From PHAA01 sp963665865 (lineage in GTDB: Bacteria > Bacillota > Syntrophomonadia > Syntrophomonadales > Syntrophomonadaceae): DNA of 64,000 nucleotides. The position numbers were made by a program, and so were the translations under genes. The stretch lies in assembly GCA_963665865.2 (NCBI GenBank), contig CAXXWF010000001.1, positions 3,038,001 through 3,102,000 on the forward strand, written 5' to 3'. Under the pieces are notes generated by a model, which saw only the letters and a list, made by a program, of their open reading frames with translations, was not told the DNA's origin and made no database searches. Positions 44,354 through 53,700 of the stretch are shown here, one piece after another; the stretch's first letter is position 1, and each line of letters starts with the position of its first letter.

Positions 44354-44983
44354 ATGGGAACAAAAGAAAATTTTAATCAGGCCATGCATGAGGTTTTTCC
44401 ATTTATTAAAAATGCAAAAGGATCCGGTACTAGTGGTGGAATTAATTCTACCAACCTTGCAGAACAAGCGTCTGCCGAGTCAAAAACAAACGAACCGATT
44501 GATTTCCAGTCTGTTTATGATACTAAAAAGCAACAAAATATAGAAACAACCCATATTACAAAAGACACAAAAATTACGGGCACAATTACGTCCAAGTCCA
44601 ATATTGATATTGGCGGTGATGTTTTTGGAGATGTTGAAAGTCAAAACAGTATTAATATATCTGGGAAAATTGAAGGAAATGTAAGCGGGAAAAACGTGGA
44701 AATTAACAATGCAATAATAAGAGGGAATATTCATGTGTCGGAACGTCTTAATATTACCAACCAAAGCGAGATAGTTGGTGACATATTTGCAAACGAGCTT
44801 CAGTTTAACAGTAAAATCAATGGTAATATCAATGTGAAAAAGGACATCAATATACAAAAAGAATCAACTATTATAGGAGATATTACCGCAATGTCAATCG
44901 GCATTGAAAAGGGTGCAGTTATTAAAAGCATGGTGAATATTACAGGTGAACGAAAAATGAGCAGCGAAGAAAATCTGGAGTAA
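44354..44983 (+). CDS. Bactofilin-type polymer-forming protein
   Basis: 209 aa. A polar 65-residue N-terminus precedes the bactofilin beta-helix (TKDTKITGTITSKSNIDIGG... with repeated Gly-Asp-Ile turns to about residue 195). Bactofilins form membrane-linked filaments that position cell-wall enzymes. The neighbour 18 bases upstream is a deacetylase, which fits. TGAGGTTCATTTA then ATG. AT-rich like its partner. Confidence 0.88.
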   Translation: MGTKENFNQAMHEVFPFIKNAKGSGTSGGINSTNLAEQASAESKTNEPIDFQSVYDTKKQQNIETTHITKDTKITGTITSKSNIDIGGDVFGDVESQNSINISGKIEGNVSGKNVEINNAIIRGNIHVSERLNITNQSEIVGDIFANELQFNSKINGNINVKKDINIQKESTIIGDITAMSIGIEKGAVIKSMVNITGERKMSSEENLE

Positions 44984-45021
44984 TCAAGCATTTACTTGTT
45001 AAATTCAAATTGCAATCGAGC

Positions 45022-45054
45022 AAAAGGCTTTTAGGATTTTTCCTAAAAGCCTTT
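45022..45054. terminator. Bidirectional terminator
   Basis: AAAAGGCTTTTAGGA / TCCTAAAAGCCTTTT with a short T loop, between the bactofilin (plus) and slipin (minus) genes. Confidence 0.8.
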
Positions 45055-45135
45055 TATTTAGGGAAGGCGGTTCTACACATATAGTTCACACTAATCCTGA
45101 AGCTCTTCTCATAATTAAGTAAATTTGGGGGCCGA

Positions 45136-45939
45136 TCACTCTTCCTGGCTTTTTTTCTTGGCCGGCAGGTTTATGGCTTTGGCTGTAGCGATAGCTCTTA
45201 TGTCCAAAGATTCAGTGATATCACTGGGCACTACGATCAAGGTGTTCTGTTCATTTTTTAAGGCCTCATACATGATAGTCATAGCCCTTAATTTAAGGGC
45301 ATTTTTGCTGGTGTCATAAATTTCGGCCGCTTCCACAAACTTTACCGCTGCCTCCACTTCTGCCTGTCCATATATCACCCGAGCCTGCTTTTCCCTTTCT
45401 GCCTGAGCTCCTCGAGACATAACTTCCTGGAGCTCCTGAGGTATGGTAACATCCCGTATTTCCACCGACATGGTTTCTATTCCCCAAGGAGTAGATTTCC
45501 GTCCAATGGTATCTTTTAGTATCTCGTCCAACTCGTTGAGATTGGATAATATAGCCGGCAGATTCATCTTGCCAACCGCATCGCGCAGTGACGTCTGGGC
45601 CGCTAATTCTACAGCCATACGGTAGTCGGCTACCTGCAGAGTGGCCATTTTTGTATCTACCACCTTCCAGAACAATACTGCCTGAATTGTAACCGCTACA
45701 CCGTCTTTGGTTAACGTGGTCTCACTCTGAAACCTCGTAGTCTGCACCCTGGTATCAATACGAGATGCCACGGTCTGGATAATGGGTATGATAATAATTA
45801 GCCCCGGTCCCTTAATCCCTGTAAACTTCCCCAGAGTAAGTATAGCCAGTCTCTCCCATTCGGAAACCACCTTTATACTTACAGACAGCAGAAATACAAT
45901 GATAATGGCTAGAAAAAAAGTTAATATTATTCCTCCCAT
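45136..45939 (-). CDS. Slipin/stomatin (SPFH domain) protein
   Basis: 267 aa. An N-terminal membrane segment (GGIILTFFLAIIIVFLLS) is followed by the Band 7/SPFH domain with WERLAILTLGKFTGIKGPGL and RDVTIPQELQEVMSRGAQAEREKQARV. Forms membrane microdomain assemblies. No NfeD partner lies beside it here. AAAGGCGGGATATTTT then ATG. Confidence 0.9.
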   Translation of the reverse strand: MGGIILTFFLAIIIVFLLSVSIKVVSEWERLAILTLGKFTGIKGPGLIIIIPIIQTVASRIDTRVQTTRFQSETTLTKDGVAVTIQAVLFWKVVDTKMATLQVADYRMAVELAAQTSLRDAVGKMNLPAILSNLNELDEILKDTIGRKSTPWGIETMSVEIRDVTIPQELQEVMSRGAQAEREKQARVIYGQAEVEAAVKFVEAAEIYDTSKNALKLRAMTIMYEALKNEQNTLIVVPSDITESLDIRAIATAKAINLPAKKKSQEE

Positions 45940-46112
45940 AAAATATCCCGCCTTTCTGATAATCGTAATTGTTGAGGCATCCTGAAACTGCTCCAGTTTT
46001 AGGCTTAGACTATTTTAATAATGACACTAATAACAAATATTAACAAGCTTCTAAAGTATACTGCTCCCTAGGATGAGACACTGTACAGACAGCAATAAGC
46101 AGAAATGAAAGC

Positions 46113-46262
46113 ATGGAAAATATAAATCACTATACCGCATCAATATTGAGAAACGCGAGATGCATATGCGGCCAAGTATGTAACCTGGAAAAAGGGGCTC
46201 AGATACAAGCATCAGAAGGGATAACCTTTCAGACCTTTGTTAGAACTGCAACAAGCGGATAA
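46113..46262 (+). CDS. Possible small Cys protein (49 aa)
   Basis: Starts MENINHYTASILRNARCICG and has CICGQVC. A GCGGAT/ATCCGC hairpin follows the stop. The ribosome site is weak, so this is tentative. The remaining 45940-46320 spacer shows nothing else. Confidence 0.3.
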   Translation: MENINHYTASILRNARCICGQVCNLEKGAQIQASEGITFQTFVRTATSG

Positions 46263-46320
46263 ATAATTAATATTAATCCGCCTATTTTGGGTCTATTTAA
46301 ACTATTATTTAATTCCTTAT

Positions 46321-46494
46321 TTATCTACCTTGCTGATAAGACTGGACCATCTGCTTAACCATCTGGCCGCCTATACTACCAGCCTGGGCAGAAGTCAGAT
46401 CTCCATTATAACCCTGCTTCAAATTAACTCCTACTTCACTGGCAGCTTGCATCTTGAAGGAATCCAGCGCTGCTTTTGCCTTCTTATTTGCCAT
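46321..46494 (-). CDS. Alpha/beta-type small acid-soluble spore protein
   Basis: 57 aa from the ATG at 46494 (AGGAGGTGAATTCGATA upstream). It has the family residues MANKKAKAALDSFKMQAASE, GVNLKQGYNGDLTSAQAGSIGG (the conserved Gly-Asp/Ser-Gly-Gly blocks) and MVKQMVQ. Coats and protects spore DNA. It indicates that the organism forms spores; expression would depend on the forespore sigma-G. Confidence 0.93.
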   Translation of the reverse strand: MANKKAKAALDSFKMQAASEVGVNLKQGYNGDLTSAQAGSIGGQMVKQMVQSYQQGR

Positions 46495-46695
46495 TATCGA
46501 ATTCACCTCCTTTATCTATATAATCGTATTGTTTACTGCTTCCCAACTTCTATGCTAGAAGTATTTTCAAGAACTAAGGATGGTTTGCTATTTAATCCAT
46601 CTTCTATTAGAGAAAACTAAAGAACTGACCACATTTATGTATCATAATAATTTTTTACCATCCCTTCCGGCATGCTCTGGACTACACCGAACCCT

Positions 46696-46752
46696 CAAAA
46701 ACAAAAAGACCCCGAAGGGTCTTATGTGAAGTGAATATGCGCTATAGGGACT
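46696..46752 (-). terminator. Repeat-type terminator D
   Basis: AAGACCC-CGAA-GGGTCTT hairpin with T-run on the minus strand, preceded by CTATAGCGCATATTCACTTCACAT. It ends the lyase gene (46773-48224). Same family as copies A, B, C and E. Confidence 0.7.
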
Positions 46753-46772
46753 TTATTCCAGCACTCATGTTA

Positions 46773-48224
46773 TTATAGACTGTCTCCAAGATCAGACTTG
46801 AACTTGGCTGCTAATTTGCTTTGCCAATCTGAAACCGGTTCCAGTCTGCCAAAGAAGAAACGTAATACTTTAGGTTCTTCCACAAAATTCAATCCGCCCA
46901 CCAATTCACGGTTCTCATAAAGCCACCCTATACGATCAATAGCATATTTGACCTGGGATAGAGTAAATACTCGCCGCGGCATAGCCAAACGTAAAAGCTC
47001 CATATTGGACAGCGGTTCAATTCCATTTTCATCTCTTTGTTCTGACAAAGTACCTCTTTCCATCCCCCGGACCCCGCTCGCTATATAAACCGCTGCCCCC
47101 AGGGCTCCAGCTGGGTATTGATTTTGAGGAACATGCGGTAAAAATGCCATGGCGTCTAGATGACAGCCCAAACCGCCACCGGGAGTAACCACCGGCACTC
47201 CTTTTTTCTGAAGCTCTGCAACCATATATTCTATAAACTGGGGTCCTTGATTGATCATATCTTCATCCATCGTTTCCTCAAGACCTACGGTCATGGCCTC
47301 CATCTCGCGTACCGACATCCCGCCATAGGTTAGAAAGCCTTCATATAACGGCAAAAGTTCACGCATTTTCAGGTACAATGTCTCATCACTGATACAAATC
47401 CCCCCGCCACGGGCACAGCCAAGTTTCCGGCCTGAATAGTAAATAATATCTGACAAATCGGCTATCTCGCGGGTAATCTCCCTTATGCTCATATCTTTAC
47501 ATCCATCTTCTCTTACCTTAATAAAATAGAGATTATCTGCCAGAAGACTAGCGTCAAGCACAAGCATAATTCCATTTTGTCTGCATATGTTGCTGACTTC
47601 GCGCATATTTTCAAGGGAAAAGGGTTGTCCTCCGATGAGGTTGGTGCCTGCTTCCAAACGTAAGAAAGCGATTTTTTCCGTGCCGTGCTTTGCTATTAAG
47701 GCATTCAATTTTCCGATATCGGTATTACCTTTAAAGGGATAATTACTAGTAATATTTAAACCCTCATCGATTACTATTTCTTCGACAATGCCGCCATTCA
47801 TGGTTATATGAGCTTTGGTGGTGGTAAAATGATAATTCATCGGAACTATAAACCCTGGTTTCACAAAAACCTGAGATATAATGTTTTCACAGGCTCTTCC
47901 CTGATGGGCAGGCAGAAAATACTTTTTCCCGAATAATTCTATATTTTTGTTTTCTAGTCTTGTAAAGGTTTCAGAACCTGCATAACTATCGTCCGCTACC
48001 ATCATTGCCGCCATTTGTTGATCACTCATGGCATTTACACCGCTGTCCGTGAGCATATCCAAAAATACGTCGCGGTTTTTAAGTAAAAAAGTATTATTCC
48101 CCGCCTCGGTAATGGCTTGCAAACGACTTTCAATCGGTACGAGATTTAATTTCTGAACAATACGGACTTTGTGCATTTCCAGGGGAACATTTTCACCATA
48201 ATGAAATTTAATATTTGACACCAA
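46773..48224 (-). CDS. Tryptophanase/tyrosine phenol-lyase family enzyme
   Basis: 483 aa from the TTG at 48224 (AAGGAG seven bases upstream; a GTG follows at 48221). A longer frame to 48335 has no start site. PLP-dependent beta-eliminating lyase: DDSYAGSETFTRLE near the N-terminus, FLPAHQGRACENI, FLRLEAGTNLIGGQPFS, LDASLLADN and the SGRKLGCARGGG lysine segment. It could cleave Trp to indole or Tyr to phenol plus pyruvate and ammonia; the substrate pocket does not decide this by eye. Ends at repeat-type terminator D. Confidence 0.87.
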   Translation of the reverse strand: MVSNIKFHYGENVPLEMHKVRIVQKLNLVPIESRLQAITEAGNNTFLLKNRDVFLDMLTDSGVNAMSDQQMAAMMVADDSYAGSETFTRLENKNIELFGKKYFLPAHQGRACENIISQVFVKPGFIVPMNYHFTTTKAHITMNGGIVEEIVIDEGLNITSNYPFKGNTDIGKLNALIAKHGTEKIAFLRLEAGTNLIGGQPFSLENMREVSNICRQNGIMLVLDASLLADNLYFIKVREDGCKDMSIREITREIADLSDIIYYSGRKLGCARGGGICISDETLYLKMRELLPLYEGFLTYGGMSVREMEAMTVGLEETMDEDMINQGPQFIEYMVAELQKKGVPVVTPGGGLGCHLDAMAFLPHVPQNQYPAGALGAAVYIASGVRGMERGTLSEQRDENGIEPLSNMELLRLAMPRRVFTLSQVKYAIDRIGWLYENRELVGGLNFVEEPKVLRFFFGRLEPVSDWQSKLAAKFKSDLGDSL

Positions 48225-48302
48225 CCGCTCACTCCTTTGAAATATATTGCAGCTAGTATTCTGCGTTCTACTCCTAAACCCGATATGCTTTTTTCGGCAA
48301 AG

Positions 48303-48375
48303 AAAATAAAAAAGCGCATCCAGAAGGGTGCGCAAATTAATGACGATTCTTTCAGCCTTATTCTACCACCCTGCC
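48303..48375 (-). promoter_or_regulatory. Hairpin terminator in the leader of the lyase gene
   Basis: GCGCACCC-TTCT-GGATGCGC followed by TTTTTTATTTT on the minus strand, ending about 80 bases before the TTG start. Upstream, GCAGGGTGGTAGAA contains AGGGTG, which can pair with CACCCT of the terminator stem. Either it ends the rsgI transcript or it is a transcription attenuator of the lyase gene. Confidence 0.5.
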
Positions 48376-48544
48376 ATCCTACTATTTTATTCGCAATAAA
48401 AACTACTAACGCAAAACTACCTACCTACAGTAAAAATTATATACCAAATAACTTAATTTTGTATAGAGAAGAAGTAAATTACTAACTAATTGTTTGATGA
48501 TATCATAGGCTACCGTATCTAGCAGTTTCAATTGGTTACTTATC

Positions 48545-49528
48545 CTATTTTTTGACATCTCTCCTGTCAGGGTTATCGTTTCGCTTGGACTGATCATCAT
48601 TTTTCGCTTTGGTCTTGGAGCGATTATCATCTTTATTATTAGACTGCTGATCTTGTTTTTTAATATTTTCGCTTCTGGTTTTTTGGTTTTTGAGATAATC
48701 TTTTATGAAAACGCTATTATCGTTGTCGTCCACTTTGATCTCGGCTTCCTCACTACTCTTGGTTTTCTGCAGGGTGAATTTCTTCTGATTGGGAATTAAT
48801 TCTACCTGGTATTTAGAAATCAATTGGCGGACGTTATTCTTCTTAACTTCGTCAATACTGACCTGATTATCTGTCTTGATCAATTGCTGGTATACCAAGT
48901 ATTTGCCCGGGCTTAACCCTTCATTCTTGGCTGTAGTTCGAATTTCATCGCTGGCTGAATAAACCGTAACCTGACTTGTGTACCCATTTGCAGTTATGGT
49001 ATTTTCCAGGAACTGACTAACCGCTTCCTGATCTATCGGTATAGGGTCCGTTCCCGAGGGACTCACGGTGGATATTATTAGGTTATCCTCACCGGGTTTA
49101 ATATAATTCTGCTCAATCGCTTTAGTAATTACTTCCCCCAGGGCATCGTAAATGTTTAGTCCCTGAATTTCTTCTGGCTGTATGAGGTTGCTGGCATCAT
49201 CATTGAAGTATTGGACATCGATTACGTTCAGATTTTTGTCCACAGCCATTTCCAGGCTGGGATTGATATCCAGGGAAACATAAGCGGCGGCTTGGGGTAG
49301 GTAGGCCTTGGGTAACAGGGCAAAGCTCATAAATACAATCAGCAACGAGGCCACCATCAATATGGGTTTTATTTCAGAGTGCAACGGGAAACGGCGATAG
49401 GCAAGCTCCGCTCCAATTTGTACTCCCTGATCCGGTAATGGAATCTTCTCATAGCTTCCATCAGGGGTTATGACTATGCAGTGCTTGGCACTGATTTTTA
49501 CAACTATACCCTGTTTCTTAAACCACAT
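48545..49528 (-). CDS. rsgI: Anti-sigma-I factor, RsgI type
   Basis: 327 aa. The N-terminal RsgI domain (MWFKKQGIVVKISAKHCIVITPDG) binds SigI in the cytoplasm. A membrane span near 57-73 leads to the outside domain (AAAYVSLDINPSLEMAVDKN...). The last ~70 residues are highly charged (SSEEAEIKVDDN, then Lys/Asp/Asn-rich), the most divergent part. It is encoded 18 bases downstream of sigI, the usual arrangement. Confidence 0.9.
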   Translation of the reverse strand: MWFKKQGIVVKISAKHCIVITPDGSYEKIPLPDQGVQIGAELAYRRFPLHSEIKPILMVASLLIVFMSFALLPKAYLPQAAAYVSLDINPSLEMAVDKNLNVIDVQYFNDDASNLIQPEEIQGLNIYDALGEVITKAIEQNYIKPGEDNLIISTVSPSGTDPIPIDQEAVSQFLENTITANGYTSQVTVYSASDEIRTTAKNEGLSPGKYLVYQQLIKTDNQVSIDEVKKNNVRQLISKYQVELIPNQKKFTLQKTKSSEEAEIKVDDNDNSVFIKDYLKNQKTRSENIKKQDQQSNNKDDNRSKTKAKNDDQSKRNDNPDRRDVKK

Positions 49529-49546
49529 TTGGATCGCCTCTTTTAT

Positions 49547-50260
49547 TCAACAATTAAAATTAACATATGAGCGCAGGTATATAAATTGATTATGCATGTG
49601 AAGGATCAGCGCGCTCGCGATAATAAACTTTCTTCCTCTTTCCAGAACCCTGCGTTTTACTCCGCAAACCTTTTCCAATTCGTTCAGTGGTAATTGTTTC
49701 TTGCTGGTAAGGTACTCCATCAGGCTGGCTGATTCTGCCAGTTGACGGGCAACACCGAATAAGGTCTTCCGGTAATCGCTGTGCCGGGGTGAAACTTCCA
49801 CCAGATCATCAAAACTGATGGAATAGGCGGATAGCATGTTCTCAAAGAGCTCCAATTCCTCACGGCGTTCATCTTCTATGGTTCGATTTAAGTAATCATC
49901 CCGGGCGATCTGGCCCTCAAGAGTGCAGGCCAATGTCTCGTCGTCCAGTTGGCAGACGCTTTGATATTTCCCTTCCTTACGAGCAAAATCCTTCAGCCGG
50001 CTTAAAATTACGATCCTACAGAAGGATAGAAAAGGAACCTGTTTGTCAGGATCAAAGGCATCGATAGCAGAATTAAAGGCTATCATGCCGATGCTCAGCT
50101 CATCATCCCGACCCCATTCAAGCATCCGCCCGCAAACCTGGCAGACAGTCTTCAGTATAAAAGGCTTATACTCTTCGACTAGCTTCTCCAGGGCAGACTG
50201 ATCCCCGTTCTTGATTCTGGTAATTGTGTTTAACAGTTGCTGGTATGTATTGGAATCCAT
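49547..50260 (-). CDS. sigI: RNA polymerase sigma-I factor
   Basis: 237 aa. The sigma-I family start (IKNGDQSALEKLVEEYKPFILKTVCQVCGR), the region-2 core (ELSIGMIAFNSAIDAFDPDKQVPFLSFCRIVI) and a long C-terminal region with VCGVKRRVLERGRKFIIASALIL. Controls cell-surface or heat responses in Firmicutes. Start at ATG after GAGGTTATCTTTGC. It is divergent from the secreted multidomain gene at 50742. Confidence 0.92.
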   Translation of the reverse strand: MDSNTYQQLLNTITRIKNGDQSALEKLVEEYKPFILKTVCQVCGRMLEWGRDDELSIGMIAFNSAIDAFDPDKQVPFLSFCRIVILSRLKDFARKEGKYQSVCQLDDETLACTLEGQIARDDYLNRTIEDERREELELFENMLSAYSISFDDLVEVSPRHSDYRKTLFGVARQLAESASLMEYLTSKKQLPLNELEKVCGVKRRVLERGRKFIIASALILHMHNQFIYLRSYVNFNC

Positions 50261-50469
50261 GCAAAGATAACCTCATCATACTGAACTATGGTTTTTCTAA
50301 GTAAGCAACCCTACTTAATATATACGCATATTCAGCCGAATATAAGAGGGTATACCCCCTCAAAAATAATTACCCCATCGTATTTTGTATTAAAAGAAAA
50401 TAAAGGGGTTAAGGCCAAAACTAATATTGGCAGGAAGTCTTATCTAATTCTAATTTCCAGATTACACTA

Positions 50470-50741
50470 TCACAAAGACAATTTGTTACAGTTTTTTCCG
50501 TTATATAAAATACACGAAGAAAGGTCTGCCGGATGGGTTACTCAAATATCTGAGAGGAGTGATGCGAAGGTAAGGGAGACACCTTCTCCGCAGCGACATT
50601 AATAGAGACCAAAGTGAGCACCAGCAGCCTTATATTGTGAATGAGACGAACATCGAGAATACCCGCAGGTGTAGTCACCAAAGGTAGAGGGTGTCACTGA
50701 GTATGAATATTCCGAGTAAAATAATTTAATGGAGGAAGAAC
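50470..50741 (+). other. Unassigned structured leader upstream of a secreted protein gene
   Basis: The 480-base gap upstream of the gene at 50742 holds GAAGGT/ACCTTC (50566-50571 and 50581-50586), GGTG-TAGT-CACC (50668-50679) and a GAGGGTGTCACT segment. It looks structured, but I could not match it to the cobalamin, c-di-GMP, TPP, glycine, lysine, SAM or M-box riboswitch cores. A GAGGG..CCCTC hairpin lies at about 50347-50362. Confidence 0.35.
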
Positions 50742-51986
50742 ATGTTAAATAGAAAAGGGTACAAATGGTTTTCCGTATTTGTTTTAGTTGCAACCCTGAT
50801 GTCCGCTTTGCTATTGCAGCCTGCGTCGGCAAATACTCAACCACCGATTATCTCACCAGGCGGTGGAACCTTTACCTCTGCCCAGAGCTTGACCTTAAGC
50901 AATATTCCCAACGGGGATACCGTCTACTACACCATTGACGGGTCCGACCCCACCATTAGCAGCACCGCTATCACTTATGATGGTACCTTCACCGTAAGCA
51001 AATCAGAAACCATAAAGGCTACCGTCCATGATACAGTAACTGGTTGGAGCACAGTAGCATCGGCTGTTTTTGTGATAAATACTCAAACCTTGGTTCAACC
51101 GCCGATCATTTCACCAAATGGCGGCACTTTTGCCACTGCCCAGACCATAACCTTAAGCAATGTTCCCAACACGGCTATCGTCTACTACACGACCGATGGT
51201 TCCGCCCCCGCCAGCAGTACGACCGCTATCCCTTATACCGGGGCTTTCACCGTGAATCAATCTGAGACGGTACTGGCAGCCATCCATGATCCTGTAAGCG
51301 GGTGGAGCACAGTAACCTCAGCCGTATTCGTAATAAATAACACTGACGTACAGCCTGGGGACAGCGATCAGATTGCCCAGCTGAAACAACAATTTGCCAC
51401 TGCCATCAGCAACAATCAGTTTAAGGAAGCCGCCAAAATCCTGCAACAGATTCAGCTGCTGGTCAAGCAGGGTTCAAGTGATGATCGTTTAAACAAGTTG
51501 AAAGAGCAGCTTATCAGCGCGGTTAATACTAACAACTGGGGCAAAGCAGAAGCTTTTTTGAAGCAAATTGTCAAACTGGATGGCTCTGATTGGGCTTATT
51601 CACAACTGGGGCAAGTATACGAGCAGGAAGGCAATGACAATGTCAACGTATTCAGCAACGGTGATCAGGTCGATTTTGACGAACAGCCCATTGTTGTAAA
51701 CGGACGCACTTTGATTCCTATTCATAAACTAGCCAATGCCCTGGGCATATCCGACAAAAATGTCAGTTGGGACCCTAACGGTACAGTTACCATTAACAAT
51801 GGATCCAATACGATAATCATCCGCGACAATCAAAACCAGGTTTACCTGAATGGTAAAGCTTATACCACTGACGTACCTGCCCAAATCCGAAATGGACGGA
51901 TGATGGTTCCCCTCAGGACCATTGGTGAGTTGTTTAACAAAAAAGTACAATGGTATCCTCAGGGAAAAATTGTTACCATTAAATAG
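50742..51986 (+). CDS. Secreted protein: chitobiase-C-terminal-like repeats and copper-amine-oxidase-N-type domain
   Basis: 414 aa. Signal peptide (residues 1-30, ending PASA). Two tandem repeats of about 80 residues (PPIISPGGGTFTSAQSLTLS near 32-108; PPIISPNGGTFATAQTITLS near 115-195), each with the VYYTxDGSxP block of the CHB_HEX-type domain. A helical stretch (DQIAQLKQQFATAISNNQFK...) leads to the stalk domain near 300-414 with DEQPIVVNGRTLIPIHKLA and MMVPLRTIGELF. Probably a cell-surface or cell-wall protein. It diverges from sigI/rsgI and could be under SigI. Confidence 0.85.
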   Translation: MLNRKGYKWFSVFVLVATLMSALLLQPASANTQPPIISPGGGTFTSAQSLTLSNIPNGDTVYYTIDGSDPTISSTAITYDGTFTVSKSETIKATVHDTVTGWSTVASAVFVINTQTLVQPPIISPNGGTFATAQTITLSNVPNTAIVYYTTDGSAPASSTTAIPYTGAFTVNQSETVLAAIHDPVSGWSTVTSAVFVINNTDVQPGDSDQIAQLKQQFATAISNNQFKEAAKILQQIQLLVKQGSSDDRLNKLKEQLISAVNTNNWGKAEAFLKQIVKLDGSDWAYSQLGQVYEQEGNDNVNVFSNGDQVDFDEQPIVVNGRTLIPIHKLANALGISDKNVSWDPNGTVTINNGSNTIIIRDNQNQVYLNGKAYTTDVPAQIRNGRMMVPLRTIGELFNKKVQWYPQGKIVTIK

Positions 51987-52167
51987 TGGGACACCACCTA
52001 AAAATAAATCTAATTGAAACAAAGATGCCCCCTATGGTAGAATTCAAACACTATCATAGGGGGTATTTGTATATGAGCATAATCACACGCCATCGCCCTT
52101 CACTTTAGATTCATATTTTTTCCTCTTACTCCGCTCTGTCATTATCATCGTGGGGGAATCGCAGTCT

Positions 52168-53364
52168 CTAGATATTGAAGCTTAATTCACCCTTCCAGCT
52201 ATCGAAAGCCTCGTTTATCAGGCTGTCACATATTTCTTGATTTAGTCCCAATGAATCAAATACGCGGTCATCCAATTTGACATAGTCCTTCTTTCCTAAA
52301 TAACTCCAGGCATAATAGTCAGCTATATGAACAGCACATACCAGTTGACGGTTCATTGTAGAACTGTCCAATGGGTTATGATGATATAAAGAGCTTTCCA
52401 CAATCGGATAAGGTATTCCCCACCACTCAAGAAGGTATCCACCAATTTCCTGATGATTTACGGCAAACATTTCGCTTTCGGCGACATAAAAGGGACGCCC
52501 CTGTAAGGAGCTTTCCTTAAACCCATTCATGTAATTATCAGAAAAATGTTGCTGCAAAATAACCAATCCAATATCATGTAATAACCCAGCCGTCATATAG
52601 TTCTCTGGCAGCCTTTTCTTAAAAAACGCTTTATATTCAAATTCCATAATCTTATTGGTCAGGATGGCATGATTAGAGAAAAGGCGATTAAAATATGATG
52701 TTGAATTGGCGGCCACGTAGCTGAATATACTTGTGCTTAACACCATATTCTTAATAGCATTAAGTCCTAAATATATTACTGCCTGCTTAACTGAACCAAT
52801 TTTTTTATTGTAGAATGCAGAATTAATTAATTGTAGGATCTTGGCGGAGACAGCCGGATCTTCTTCAATAATTGAGGCTATCTCAGCGGTGCTTGCTCCA
52901 TTTTCAACAAGTACACATACTTTGGTATAAATATCGGTAACTGCAGGAAGCTGATCAATTTTATTAATAAAATTGAGTATATTTTTCGATGCCAACATAT
53001 CTTTAAATTCAAATAGATATGGGATGACATCCAACATCTGCATAGGTTCCATTGGTTTCAGTAAATATATTTTAGCCGAACCGTCCAGCACAGCTTTGTA
53101 ACACTCTTTTTCATCTGAAGATCCACTCAAAATAATTCTGATCGTTTTGGGATATAATATCTGCACCTCTTTCAACAGTTTATGCCCGTTCATTTGCGGC
53201 ATTCTCATGTCGCTAACAACCATCTCTATATCGTTTTCAGACATAATTTTTAGAGCTTGTTTTCCCTCTTGGGCAAAATAAAGCTTGAAATTATGACCTG
53301 TAAATAGCTTCTGCAGTGATTTTAGGATCGCCTTCTCGTCATCTACAAAAAGAATGCTGTGCAA
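52168..53364 (-). CDS. Response regulator with HDOD output domain
   Basis: 398 aa from the TTG at 53364 (GGGGAGG upstream); an earlier ATG at 53406 lacks a site. The receiver domain LFVDDEKAILKSLQ, the phospho-Asp in MVVSDMRMPQMNG and the KPMEP switch is followed by an HDOD domain (about 125-320: LPAVTDIYTKV, DPAVSAKILQLINSAFY, GLLHDIGLVIL). HDOD proteins are signalling hubs without HD-hydrolase residues. No kinase gene lies beside it. Confidence 0.88.
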   Translation of the reverse strand: MHSILFVDDEKAILKSLQKLFTGHNFKLYFAQEGKQALKIMSENDIEMVVSDMRMPQMNGHKLLKEVQILYPKTIRIILSGSSDEKECYKAVLDGSAKIYLLKPMEPMQMLDVIPYLFEFKDMLASKNILNFINKIDQLPAVTDIYTKVCVLVENGASTAEIASIIEEDPAVSAKILQLINSAFYNKKIGSVKQAVIYLGLNAIKNMVLSTSIFSYVAANSTSYFNRLFSNHAILTNKIMEFEYKAFFKKRLPENYMTAGLLHDIGLVILQQHFSDNYMNGFKESSLQGRPFYVAESEMFAVNHQEIGGYLLEWWGIPYPIVESSLYHHNPLDSSTMNRQLVCAVHIADYYAWSYLGKKDYVKLDDRVFDSLGLNQEICDSLINEAFDSWKGELSFNI

Positions 53365-53610
53365 AATAACTTCCTCCCCTGAATTATTACTATGAAATAA
53401 AATCATCTAATATAGTTATCGGTTATTTATTTATTCAATTTATTTAGATTTTGTATTTTTACAACGAATTTGTATTTACCCTAACTAATTTACCGCCTAT
53501 AGGTAAACCCAGCCATATCGATTAAGAGCTCCAGGTCTCATTGTCCGTGAATCCGCCATTTCTAGCAGCTAATAGCTTTCATTTGATCGGGTCTACTGGT
53601 TCAGGGATAG

Positions 53611-53673
53611 ACATACAAACAAAAAGACCCCGAAGGGTCTTATGTTATGCGAATGCTCGCTGCTAAACTGGTG
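53611..53673 (-). terminator. Repeat-type terminator E
   Basis: AAGACCC-CGAA-GGGTCTT hairpin with T-run and TTTGTATG on the minus strand, preceded by a GCGAGCATTCGC mini-hairpin. It ends the MaoC gene. Its flanks match copy A (GTTTGTATG) and copies C and D (ACATAAGACCC). Confidence 0.7.
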
Positions 53674-53700
53674 AACCAACTTGCCTGCGCATATCAATCA

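Noticed and set aside
50470..50741. A c-di-GMP or ydaO (c-di-AMP) riboswitch
   Set aside because: The conserved cores of those classes could not be found in the sequence.
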